64,000 nucleotides of DNA from positions 186,001 through 250,000 of the forward strand of contig CAWCBG010000011.1 in assembly GCA_963793845.1 (NCBI GenBank), given 5' to 3'. This DNA is from CAWCBG01 sp963793845. GTDB lineage: Bacteria; Acidobacteriota; Terriglobia; Terriglobales; Acidobacteriaceae. Below the pieces are notes generated by a model. That model made no database searches. It was not told where the DNA came from and was given only the letters and a program-made list of their open reading frames with translations. Within the stretch, counting starts at the first letter, position 1. Each line of letters opens with the position of its first letter. The position numbers and the translations under genes are program-made. Of the stretch, positions 9,956 through 18,092 are shown piece by piece.

Positions 9956-10999
9956 TCAAGCGACCGGTTTCTTGCCAGCCACCACAGGATGACTCGGGCT
10001 ACCCTGCGTGCGAGCGGCGGCTTTCGACTGTTCGTTCTTCCACATCCAGTACAGTCGCACCGCCAGTTTGCGCGCTACCATCACCTTGGCCACCGCCGAA
10101 TGCTTGCGGTGCTTCAGCCGCTGATACGCGCGCCTCAACTCTGGGACCAGGCGCGCCGCGCTCTGTCCCGCTTCCACCAACAAACTGCGCAGCAAGCGGT
10201 TGCCTTGCTTGCTGATCCGACCCAACCGTTGCCGGCCTCCGCTGGAATGTTCCGCCGGATTCAGTCCCACATAGCTGACCAGCTGTCGGCTGTGGGGGAA
10301 GCGCGTGATATCGCCGATGGTCAGCGCGTACGCCAGGCTGGTGATGGGACCGACTCCGGGATGGCGGCGCAGCAGACGCGCCACCGCATCTTTCTCCGCT
10401 GCCTGCTGTGCCGCCTGGTCCAGCTCGCCGATTCGGCGATCCAGATCGTCCAGCAACTCCAGATCGTCCTGACGGCGACGCGCCGTCCAGCCCTGCAGCG
10501 GCAACTGCTCCAGCAACTCACGTCCCGCCCCGGTCCACAGCTTCGATTTGCGCTGCACCCCCTGATTCAGCGCCAGATGCTGCAACTGATTCTTCACCTG
10601 GGCTCGCATCCCTACCAGCTTGTGGCGATGCAACAGCAGTTGCCGTACGTCGCGCTGCTCCACCGTGGGCACCCACAGCTGCGGAAATCGACCGTCCAGC
10701 AGCAGTTGCAGTAACAGCTCGGCATCGCGCCGGTCCGTCTTCTGCTTGCGCGTCTCCAGGGCTCGGATCTTGGCCGCATCGCCCAGCCGCAGCTCGTGGC
10801 CCAGCGACGCCAGCAGTTGCTCGAACCACAGCGTGTTGCCGCAGGCTTCCATGCCCACGATGACCTTGCCCTCCAGCCCGCCGTAGAACGCGATGGCTTC
10901 GCTACGGGTCAGCCGCTTCTGTGTGTGCTCGCCGGTTTCTGTATCGACCATGGCAATTTGTTGGAAACTCGGATGGAAATCACAGCCTATAATCTTCAT
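9956..10999 (-). CDS. IS110 family transposase (DEDD recombinase)
   Basis: 347-residue RuvC-like DEDD transposase. The N-terminal domain shows GCDFHPSFQQIAMVD, VGMEACGN and KTDRRDAELLLQLL, which carry the acidic residues. The C-terminal Transposase_20 domain shows HPGVGPITSLAYALTIGD, FPHSRQLVSYVGLNPAEHSS and RISKQGNRLLRSLLVEAG with the conserved Ser region. The length is full and the frame intact, so it may be active. It is the only gene between matching inverted ends. Confidence 0.95.
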   Translation of the reverse strand: MKIIGCDFHPSFQQIAMVDTETGEHTQKRLTRSEAIAFYGGLEGKVIVGMEACGNTLWFEQLLASLGHELRLGDAAKIRALETRKQKTDRRDAELLLQLLLDGRFPQLWVPTVEQRDVRQLLLHRHKLVGMRAQVKNQLQHLALNQGVQRKSKLWTGAGRELLEQLPLQGWTARRRQDDLELLDDLDRRIGELDQAAQQAAEKDAVARLLRRHPGVGPITSLAYALTIGDITRFPHSRQLVSYVGLNPAEHSSGGRQRLGRISKQGNRLLRSLLVEAGQSAARLVPELRRAYQRLKHRKHSAVAKVMVARKLAVRLYWMWKNEQSKAAARTQGSPSHPVVAGKKPVA

Positions 11000-11017
11000 G
11001 ACGGCTCCTTCTTTCTC

Positions 11018-11078
11018 CGAGTCTTGGTCTTTTGCAAACTCAAGCTTACTCGGCTGATGGTGGAGCCGTCGTTGTTAT
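11018..11078. repeat. IS right end with inner and outer inverted repeats
   Basis: Inner repeat at 11018-11038 and outer repeat GCCGTCGTTGTTAT at 11065-11078 are reverse complements of the left-end copies, here only 26 bp apart. They lie directly upstream of the transposase start, which is at 10999. Confidence 0.75.
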
Positions 11079-11338
11079 CCAATCAAGCGGAACGACCGGA
11101 GGAAGCGAAGTCGAAGGTCAATTTGCCCCACGCCGATATTTCGATCAGATATAGGGGGCCTCGACCTCCGGTCGCCACAGACGACCTTTCTGCGCTCAGG
11201 TGACACTGAAAAAGGATGCGTTTGTGCCATTTTCGCTCCCCGTCTCGAACTATTCGCCTCTCTTTCGCCCGCCGGAGACGCTGAATCGTTTAAGATGAAC
11301 TGTCCATCTAATGAACAACTATAAGTCTAGGAGCATTC

Positions 11339-11554
11339 ATGGCATCGAGCTCTCGTACAACGTTCGCTAAGCGCCAGAAAGAGCGTGCGCGCCAGGAAAA
11401 GCAGGCCGAAAAGGCCCAGAAAAAGGCGCAACGCAAGCAAACGGACGACTCCCAGACCGGTCCGGTAGCGACGCAACCCATCGCCGACCTGGTCGTGACC
11501 CACGATGAAGAAGGCGTGCCCCAAGGTTTCGATTTCCACGATTTCGGAAAGTGA
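11339..11554 (+). CDS. Small basic protein, conserved-looking, function unknown
   Basis: 71 residues with a Lys/Arg/Gln-rich helical N-terminal half (FAKRQKERARQEKQAEKAQK) and an acidic tail ending EEGVPQGFDFHDFGK. AGGAG lies 9 bp before the ATG. The highly charged N terminus suggests nucleic-acid or ribosome contact, but this is a guess. A hairpin follows 20 bp after the stop. Confidence 0.75.
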   Translation: MASSSRTTFAKRQKERARQEKQAEKAQKKAQRKQTDDSQTGPVATQPIADLVVTHDEEGVPQGFDFHDFGK

Positions 11555-11574
11555 GCCTCGGCGGTTAACCCTCT

Positions 11575-11609
11575 ACAGGTGCATCGTGCACAAAATCCGG
11601 TGCACCTGT
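11575..11609 (+). terminator. Stem-loop after the small basic protein gene
   Basis: ACAGGTGCA (11575-11583) and TGCACCTGT (11601-11609) form a perfect 9-bp stem with a 17-nt loop, followed by the weak T-rich run GTTATATTCTTT. It could be a terminator or part of the long leader of the downstream RNA helicase gene. Confidence 0.45.
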
Positions 11610-11807
11610 GTTATATTCTTTGTAGACGCTATTGATTTACGGGTCGCTACACGCGATATCCGATCCGCAGTTTGATCCGATTACCTGCCTTTTGCCGGTC
11701 CGTTCGTTTTCAGCGCCGAATCAACCTAGAGCGGCATCTGCAGTATCTTCGCGACTCGCATCTTGTATGCCTTCGCGAGACGCCCCTCCAAGAAAGTACA
11801 AATCGTT

Positions 11808-13007
11808 TTGACACAATTCAAAGATATGCCCCTGTCTGCTGGACTCCAGCAGAAGTTGGCGAACTCCCTATTTACGACCCCGACGCCGGTCCAGGCGTCC
11901 GCGATTCCTCCCGCACTCGAGGGGAAGGACGTCTTAGCCACCGCCCAGACGGGCACCGGCAAGACGCTCGCGTTCCTGATCCCGGTGATCGAACGTTTGG
12001 TGAAGGACGGCATCACGCGCAACGCAACCGCGCTCATTCTCGTGCCCACGCGCGAGCTGGCGATGCAGGTCCACGAGCAGTACGAACAACTACGTGAGCG
12101 CAAGTCGATTCCGGCCGCGCTCGTTATCGGCGGAATGGCCGAGAAGCGCCAGATCGACCAGTTGCGCAAAGGCGCAACCGTTGTTGTAGCCACGCCCGGA
12201 CGGCTGGAAGATTTCCTGCGCCGCAAGCTGGTCGACCTTCGCCATGTGAAGATCCTGGTGCTGGACGAATCCGACCGCATGCTCGACATGGGCTTCCTTC
12301 CGGCCATTCGCCGTATCGTTGCTGCGTTGCCAAAGGATCGCCAGACGCTTTGCTTCTCGGCAACCCTGGAAGCTTCCGTGGCGAACCTGGTCAACGACTA
12401 CATGAAGACGCCGGTGCGCGTTGCGCTGGGTTCAACCTCCAAGCCGGCGGACACGGTCGAGCTGCACGCTTTCGAAGTTCCTCTGGCCGACAAGTCCGAA
12501 GTGCTGCGCCAGCTTCTCTACGCAGAGAAGGGACAGACCTTGATCTTCGCGCGCACCAAGCGCGGAACCGAGCGCCTGGCCAAGAACCTGGTGCGCGACG
12601 GATTCTCGGCGGCGATGATCCACGGCGACCGCACCCAGTCGCAGCGCACCGGCGCGCTCAGCGGCTTCGACGAAGGCAAGTTCCAGGTGCTGGTAGCGAC
12701 TGATGTTGCGTCACGCGGCATCCACATCGACAACGTTGCGCATGTCATTAACTATGACCTGCCGCAGATTCCCGAGGACTTCATTCACCGTGTCGGCCGC
12801 ACTGGCCGCATGGGCTCGGCAGGACGGGCTTCGACCCTGGTCTCGGGCGCGGAAATCAGCGAGCTGCGCTCGATCGAGCGTGCGTTGAAGCTGAAGATGG
12901 TGCGCAAGCAGATCAACAGCGCCGACCGCGTGGTGTCCACGCATGTCGTCCTGAACACTCTGCCCACGCGCACGCTGTCGCGCATGGCCGGCGAAGTGTT
13001 CTCGTAA
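11808..13007 (+). CDS. DEAD-box ATP-dependent RNA helicase with DESD motif II
   Basis: Two-domain RecA-like RNA helicase of about 400 residues. It shows the Q motif (FTTPTPVQASAIPPAL), Walker A (AQTGTGKT), PTRELAMQ, motif II VLDESDRMLDMGF, motif III FSAT, ATDVASRGIHID and motif VI HRVGRTGRMG. Motif II reads DESD instead of DEAD. There is no long basic C-terminal tail, so it resembles a minimal RhlE-type enzyme. The start is uncertain: TTG at 11808 begins the conserved LTQFKDMPLSAGLQQKL, while an in-frame ATG at 11763 would add 15 residues; neither has a strong ribosome-binding site. A clear terminator follows. Confidence 0.93.
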   Translation: MTQFKDMPLSAGLQQKLANSLFTTPTPVQASAIPPALEGKDVLATAQTGTGKTLAFLIPVIERLVKDGITRNATALILVPTRELAMQVHEQYEQLRERKSIPAALVIGGMAEKRQIDQLRKGATVVVATPGRLEDFLRRKLVDLRHVKILVLDESDRMLDMGFLPAIRRIVAALPKDRQTLCFSATLEASVANLVNDYMKTPVRVALGSTSKPADTVELHAFEVPLADKSEVLRQLLYAEKGQTLIFARTKRGTERLAKNLVRDGFSAAMIHGDRTQSQRTGALSGFDEGKFQVLVATDVASRGIHIDNVAHVINYDLPQIPEDFIHRVGRTGRMGSAGRASTLVSGAEISELRSIERALKLKMVRKQINSADRVVSTHVVLNTLPTRTLSRMAGEVFS

Positions 13008-13031
13008 AACGAGAAACCGATACTCACTTGC

Positions 13032-13064
13032 CCCCGCTCAAGCTCTGCTTGAGTGGGGATTTTT
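13032..13064 (+). terminator. Rho-independent terminator of the DEAD-box helicase gene
   Basis: A 12-bp stem CCCCGCTCAAGC (13032-13043) / GCTTGAGTGGGG (13047-13058) with a 3-nt loop is followed by ATTTTTC. Confidence 0.92.
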
Positions 13065-13267
13065 CTTGGGGAAGAAAGTACAAGATGCGTGCCCCACTCA
13101 TTCCTTTGGTCCCGAATCGATGCCTCTCAGATAAGATCTACGCCGGAGGCGATCATCTACGAAATGGTTAACAGCGTGTCCCACTGAACATGCTTCGGTC
13201 GAATGGTCGAATGAAATAATGCTCAGGTTAGCCAAAACGAAGGGCGAACCTGGCGTGAGGGAACATC

Positions 13268-13843
13268 ATGTCGAAGGACGGTGGCATCATCGGGGTGTCC
13301 GATCACGGCGGTTGGGCGGTGCTGGTGACGGTGGCGTCTGATGGGACGCTCCTCGACCGCCGCCGGGTGGAACTCGTGGGCGAGGGCCTGCCGAAGATTC
13401 CGCACCACAGCGAAGGACAACGGCTCCCGCTCGACGAGGCGGTGGAGCTAGTAGAGCGCGTGCGAGTTTCGGCGGAGAAGCACGCGGTGCTTGCCTTGGA
13501 CGCGGTCACGATGGCGGTCCCGCATATCCTTGGTGTCGCCCTTCGTAAGTGCCCACAGCTTCCATCGACGATTGCCGAGCGAATCAGGGACTACCGTTCG
13601 CAGAACGTTGCCGACTGGGTGATGTACCGCAAGGCGCTGGCCTCGGCGGCCGAAGCGCGAGGTTGGCCCGTCCACTGGTACGACGCCAAGAGCGTATTGA
13701 ATGCGGCGCGCCAGGCGTTACGTGTGGAGAACCTCGACGCTCACTTCCTCCAGATGCGGAGAGCGATCGGGCCGCCCTGGAACAACGATCATAAGCTCGC
13801 AATGGCGGCGGCCATCGTCACGGCGCAGGCGGCTGTGGAGTAA
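13268..13843 (+). CDS. Hypothetical protein, possibly RNase H-like fold
   Basis: 191 residues, ATG preceded by GAGGGAAC. The N terminus (GIIGVSDHGGWAVLVTVASDGTLLDRRRVELV) reads as three beta strands with an early acidic residue, followed by VLALDAVTMAVPHI and a C-terminal helix ending NDHKLAMAAAIVTA. This order resembles an RNase H/RuvC-like fold, but the catalytic set cannot be confirmed by eye. No operon partner is evident. Confidence 0.7.
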   Translation: MSKDGGIIGVSDHGGWAVLVTVASDGTLLDRRRVELVGEGLPKIPHHSEGQRLPLDEAVELVERVRVSAEKHAVLALDAVTMAVPHILGVALRKCPQLPSTIAERIRDYRSQNVADWVMYRKALASAAEARGWPVHWYDAKSVLNAARQALRVENLDAHFLQMRRAIGPPWNNDHKLAMAAAIVTAQAAVE

Positions 13844-14521
13844 GCCGACGTAACCAAGTAGTACAATTCCATCGCCAAATCGCGTTTGCCGAGTTCTGGC
13901 TGAAATCGTTACTTTCTGATTACACCTCCCCCCTCCCCCTATCTGCGCAAAATCTTGAAAACATTCGGTCAGAAAAAACTTTCCCTCGCAAAATATTGAG
14001 CGCCTAGGAGTTACAGGTCAAAATATTCATTCCATTGGAGTTGCAGGCGCATAGTTGCAGAAAAATGCAACTGTTAGGAGGCAGGTCCTAACGGATCAGT
14101 AATCAGAACCAAGCGGCTGAAGTGTCAAAGAACCGTAGCACCGTACGCCTCATTGGGCGTCGGTTCGAGGGGATTGGCGCTCAGGCACAATACACCCTCG
14201 ACCTCTGTAACCATCGTTGGAGCGTGATGGGCGGAAGTCAAGAGAATTCAGCAAAAAAATGAAAGAGCCGTTCCAAAATGGGAATAGTACGGGTGCCCCG
14301 TTCTAGCCCGATGTTGGCTAGGGCGGGGCTTGTGTCTTAGAGGTGTGTGTGAGACCGCGTTGCGCAAGACTCTCCCATTTCTGCTAAAGATGACTTGTGG
14401 ATGAACGAGCATCACGAAGGCTGCGCCCTAGCGAAAGGCGCGCTAGTTAGCCTGCCTTGTGCACAGCCGAAGGGGGACACCCATGTTGAGAGTGCTTGGC
14501 CCGGCCACCCGCCCAGGATCG
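13844..14521. repeat. Non-coding region with a 30-bp imperfect tandem repeat
   Basis: No convincing gene. Positions 13989-14018 and 14019-14048 are two 30-bp units sharing CAAAATATT at the start and GGAGTT(A/G)CAGG at the end, with a diverged centre. The remainder shows nothing recognisable. Confidence 0.4.
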
Positions 14522-14896
14522 TCACGCCTTCCTGCGGGCTTTCGTTCCCGACTTTCGCGCGACCGGTGGCTTCCTCCGAGCTGCTCCAAGAGGTTTTGTC
14601 GTCTTGGCCGCGACAGATTTTCTCGCTTTGCCCACGGCGGGCTTTCGCGCTTTGGCTGCGGCAGGCTTTCTCACTTTGGCCGCAGCTGGCTTCCTCGCTT
14701 TGGCCGCAGCGGGCTTTTTCGCTTTGACCACGACTTCAACCTGAGCCGGCAATTCCGGCTTGGGCTGCTTCCGAGTGCGATGGTGGCCCTGGTGCAGCGA
14801 CTGTACGCGGTCGGCTTCTTCGTCGGTCCGCAGCTGAGTGTCTTCACGGCCTCGGCGCTCGTCCTCGAGGTATTCCGGAATCGTTTTCGTTGCCAT
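14522..14896 (-). CDS. Histone H1-like Lys/Ala/Pro-rich DNA-binding protein
   Basis: Starting at the ATG at 14896 (MATKTIPEYLEDERRGRED) this gives 124 residues. The C-terminal half consists of repeats of the form K-A-R-K-P-A-A-A-K (five to six units), like the AKP-rich tails of bacterial histone H1/AlgP proteins that compact DNA. A longer in-frame start at 15019 adds a leader of low plausibility. It is likely a nucleoid-associated protein, by composition only. Confidence 0.6.
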   Translation of the reverse strand: MATKTIPEYLEDERRGREDTQLRTDEEADRVQSLHQGHHRTRKQPKPELPAQVEVVVKAKKPAAAKARKPAAAKVRKPAAAKARKPAVGKARKSVAAKTTKPLGAARRKPPVARKSGTKARRKA

Positions 14897-15321
14897 GGCC
14901 GCAGTGTGGCAGAACTGTCCTCGTCCAAGCTGTCCAATTGTGACCACTCGGTGACAATTTAAGGGCCGTCGGGTGGCCCGGCCTGCCATCCTGGGGGCGC
15001 CCCGCTCGACCGCGCTCACGGCAGGTTAACAAGCCGGTTTTGCTTGGGCTGGTGTTTTCGTGTGCTAACAGGATTGATTTCAAATCCCATCATGGCTCTT
15101 GCCGGGACCGACAAACGTCAAAATCCCCACCCAACCAAAAGAAGGTTGGATGGGGCACCCGCAAGTCTCTTCTCTACTCAGCACGCTTGCCCGGGCCACC
15201 CGCCCCCAAAAAAAATCGTCGGGCATGAGGGAATTCTGCCTCACTTATCGCTTTCCTAGTTGAGCGGCAAAAAACGCCGCAAACACTTATTAATCAGGAA
15301 CACCCTAAGAGGAGCAGCCAG
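14897..15321. repeat. Intergenic region with a hairpin-forming dispersed repeat
   Basis: Positions 15119-15160 hold a 42-nt element (CAAAATCCCCACCCAACC, a 7-nt loop, then GGTTGGATGGGGCACCC) that folds on itself. A copy with 41 of 42 identities lies at 17852-17893. The last 15 bp carry a Shine-Dalgarno AGAGGAG for the HAF gene. Confidence 0.65.
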
Positions 15322-16215
15322 ATGAAACGCGCAACCCTAGCCTTAGTTCTCGGTCTTCTAGTCTGTCTATCAGCATGGGCTCAAGATCGAACGCCAACCA
15401 CGACCTACAGCTTTACCGACGTCAACTATCCCGGAGACACCTTCACCCAGCTATTGGGTATCAACAACGGAGGCGAGATCGCCGGCTATCACAACGTGAA
15501 TGCCAACTCGGGATTCACCCTCACCTTGCCTAAGAGCTTCACCACCGAAAACTATCCAGGTTCCATGCAGACCCAGGTGATCGGTATCAACAACAGCGGT
15601 GCAACCTCTGGTTTTTATGTCGACCAGGCGGGAAAGACCCACGGCTTCACCTACCAGCCCGGCGGTTCGTACGCCACGGTGGATTACCCTAAGTCCGTCT
15701 TCAACCAGCTCCTGTCGCAGAACGACATGCACCAGGCAGCCGGTTACTACAGCCAGAGCATCGGCAACACCACGCCCGATTTTCCCTACATCTATGACGA
15801 GGTCGGAAAAGTGTTCGAGGTATTGGCGATCCCCGGCGCCGTCGGAGGCGCGCAGGCCACTGGTATCAACAACTCACAACAGGTCTGCGGCTTCTACATC
15901 GACGCGGCTGGCGTAAATCACGGCTTCTACCTGAACTTTGGAACCTTCCAGAAGCTGGACTTCCCGGGCAGCACGTTCACCCAGGCCCTCGGCATCAACA
16001 ACGTTGGGATGATTGTCGGGCAGTACATGGACGCGTCCGGCGCGACCCACGGATTCCTGTACAGCACCCGCATTGGCTTCAACCAATGGCAGTCCATCGA
16101 TGACCCCAACGGCTACGGAACGACCGTGGTGAACGGCATCAACGACGCCAATGAGTTGGTCGGCTTCTGGGGCACGTCGCCGCAGAACACCGGCTTCGTC
16201 GCCGTACCTCAGTAG
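15322..16215 (+). CDS. Secreted HAF-repeat protein
   Basis: 297 residues with a clear signal peptide (ATLALVLGLLVCLSAWAQ). The mature part is made of about five to six repeats of 40-50 residues with the pattern (Y/F)PGSxFTQxxGINNxGxIxGxYxDxxGxxHGF, typical of the extracellular HAF family common in acidobacteria. It probably forms a beta-propeller-like surface or periplasmic protein with unknown ligand. AGAGGAG precedes the ATG. No partner gene is evident. Confidence 0.88.
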   Translation: MKRATLALVLGLLVCLSAWAQDRTPTTTYSFTDVNYPGDTFTQLLGINNGGEIAGYHNVNANSGFTLTLPKSFTTENYPGSMQTQVIGINNSGATSGFYVDQAGKTHGFTYQPGGSYATVDYPKSVFNQLLSQNDMHQAAGYYSQSIGNTTPDFPYIYDEVGKVFEVLAIPGAVGGAQATGINNSQQVCGFYIDAAGVNHGFYLNFGTFQKLDFPGSTFTQALGINNVGMIVGQYMDASGATHGFLYSTRIGFNQWQSIDDPNGYGTTVVNGINDANELVGFWGTSPQNTGFVAVPQ

Positions 16216-16361
16216 ATCGATACCGACCACGGATCAACCCATCCGCTCAGTTGGAATCGTCGGGTGCCCCAGGTCTCGCGCTTGTTCGAGACCTGGGCCT
16301 TCGTGCGGGTGGACCAACCCAAGCTCCAGCGCGCCTCGCATCCCGTGCTACCATCGCTGCC

Positions 16362-16472
16362 ATGTTCAACTTCGGAAAACCCAAAACCGCCGGCGACTGG
16401 GTGGTTCACGTCGCGGGAGCGATCGTCGCCCTGTTCCTGGTCTGGTGGATGCTTCGAATGTACGTACTATGA
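16362..16472 (+). CDS. Single-pass membrane microprotein
   Basis: 36 residues starting at the ATG in GCTGCCATGTTC: a short basic head (MFNFGKPKTAGDWVVHV) and one transmembrane segment (AGAIVALFLVWWMLRMYVL). No strong ribosome-binding site is visible. The composition is typical of real small membrane proteins, but homology was not checked. Confidence 0.45.
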   Translation: MFNFGKPKTAGDWVVHVAGAIVALFLVWWMLRMYVL

Positions 16473-17049
16473 CTGCGTGGGGTGGAGTTCACGAACGATT
16501 TCGGTTCCTGTATCAGGGCATGATCGTTAGTCGTGCCAAATAAGACTTGCTTGAGAACCGGGCTGCACAGGACTGCTGAAAAACGCCACTTTAGCGAGCT
16601 TGTGTCAGGGCACGACTTCAGTCGTGCCGCAAAGCCCTTTACTTTCTGACCTTCCGAGCGGACTTCAGTCCGCGAGGCCGGTCGGCTTGCTTTCGCGCAT
16701 ATTCCTGCGAGGAGAGAGGACTGGTCCGGGTAGACGAGTGGGGTGTGCCGAAGCTGAAGTTTCTCCAACCGGCCATTTTCCGCACTAAGGCTTCGACCAT
16801 GTCCCGAAAGACGCAAGGGCCGGGCCACCCGGCGAAAGTATTACGTGGCGTGCCGGGCGAGCCAATCCCGACCACGCGCTGCCACTCAGGGGAAAGACGC
16901 GGACCCGTTCAGCACTGCCTTTTCGAGCCGATTCCGTGATTCGAGGTTTGGCCATTTCTGCTTTGACTTGCAGGAGGAGTGCTTTGTCGGACGCGCTTGT
17001 CGGTTTCTTATGAGTCATGCGCTAATCGTGCTGACCTGCCCCCAAGCTC
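16473..17049. repeat. Repeat-rich non-coding region
   Basis: It contains two related units TCAGGGCA(C/T)GA...AGTCGTGCC at 16514-16542 and 16605-16628; the second is a perfect 8-bp palindrome GGCACGAC-TTCA-GTCGTGCC. There is also a GCGGACTTCAGTCCGC palindrome near 16658-16673, and the element at 16704-16797, which is present in inverted orientation at 17703-17797. No gene is supported. Confidence 0.55.
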
Positions 17050-17550
17050 TCATCCATTCGTAACTAGAGATTCCCGGTTTTGATTTGCCTTTAAGTTCCT
17101 CTCGCAGCCGTCGGGACGGTGGAAAAGTGGGAAACGCGTAGCGTTTTCCAAGGCAGCGGTATCGCCGTCTTTTCCACGGTCCAGGGTTTGCCGGAACTCC
17201 TCCGGCGTTCGGTAGTCTAAGCCACTGTGCGGCCTCTCGCAGTTATACTCTTGCCGCCATTTCTCTAACGTCGTTCGCACATCGTTCAGGGTGCGGAACC
17301 AGTGCGCGTTCAAACATTCGTCTCGCAAGCGTCCGTGAAAGCTCTCAACATGTCCGTTCTGCATGGGTTTGCCCGGCTGGATATGTATCAGTGTGATCTT
17401 GTGTTCTTCCACCCAGCCAATCATTCTCCGCGAGGTGAACTCCGGACCATTGTCGGAGCGCAAGCTCTCCGGTGCTCCACGCTCGGCAATCAGTCGCTCC
17501 AGCACGTGGATCACCCGCCCGCTGCCCAGGCTGGCAGGTGGCCCATTCAA
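17050..17550 (-). pseudogene. IS3-family transposase OrfB remnant (integrase core, C-terminal part)
   Basis: Residues from RVIHVLERLIAERGAPESLR onward match the DDE integrase core: the second Asp in SDNGPEFTSR and the Glu in NGHVESFHGRLRDECLN are present, plus the C-terminal YNCERPHSGLDYRTPEEF. The N-terminal helix-turn-helix half and the first catalytic Asp are missing, and no OrfA is found. It is therefore an inactive fragment, lying between inverted copies of a dispersed repeat. Confidence 0.85.
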
Positions 17551-18092
17551 GCCCCGTTTTGGCTTGAGTGGGCAGCTCTATCGCTGGACAAAGTGTTCCC
17601 GCAGCTCGTTCGCGGGTTCGTGCCGTCCATTCTGATTCGATCTCGACCCTTCCCTCACTGCCATTTGCCGGGAGCCCCGGGTCTCGCGCCTTTCGAGACC
17701 AGGGCGAAGGCTCAACGCGGGAAAACGGTCGGTTGGAGAAACTTCAGCTTGAGCACATCCCACTCGTTCACCCGAACCAGTCCCCTCTCCTCGCAGGCCG
17801 ACCGCGATCAGGCCGTCTCAAACTCAATATTCTTCCGATGAGAAGATAAGTCAAAATCCCCACCCAACCAAAGGAAGGTTGGATGGGGCACCCTTGTGAG
17901 CGTTTCAATGTGGACGCTTGGCAGGACCACCCACCGTACAGACAGTCGAAGTGATAGCTGTCATGGAGAACATAGGGGAATGGTTTAACGGCCGGGGTCA
18001 CGCTTCTGCCTCGCCTCACCCAGGTCTCGAACAGCGCGAGACCTGGGGCACCCGATTCTGTCAGTTCCAGCTTTCGTTCCGAGTGGCTTCCT
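17551..18092. repeat. Repeat-rich non-coding region
   Basis: It holds the inverted copy (17703-17797) of the 94-bp element at 16704-16797, the second 42-nt hairpin repeat (17852-17893), and two copies (17670-17710 and, inverted, 18019-18054) of a GGTCTCGCGC-type palindromic element also present at 16262-16300. No gene is supported. Confidence 0.6.

Larger units (their letters stand above)
9727..11078 (-). mobile_element. IS110/IS1111-like insertion sequence, apparently complete
   Basis: About 1.35 kb containing one transposase gene and flanked by inverted ends: ATAACAACGACGGC at 9727-9740 and its exact complement at 11065-11078. A second, internal inverted pair of 21 bp (20 identical) lies at 9817-9837 and 11018-11038. 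No target-site duplication is evident, as expected for IS110 elements. True ends may lie a few bases outside the outer repeats. Confidence 0.8.

Noticed and set aside
13989..14048. CRISPR array
   Set aside because: Only two diverged 30-bp tandem units with no spacers and no cas genes.
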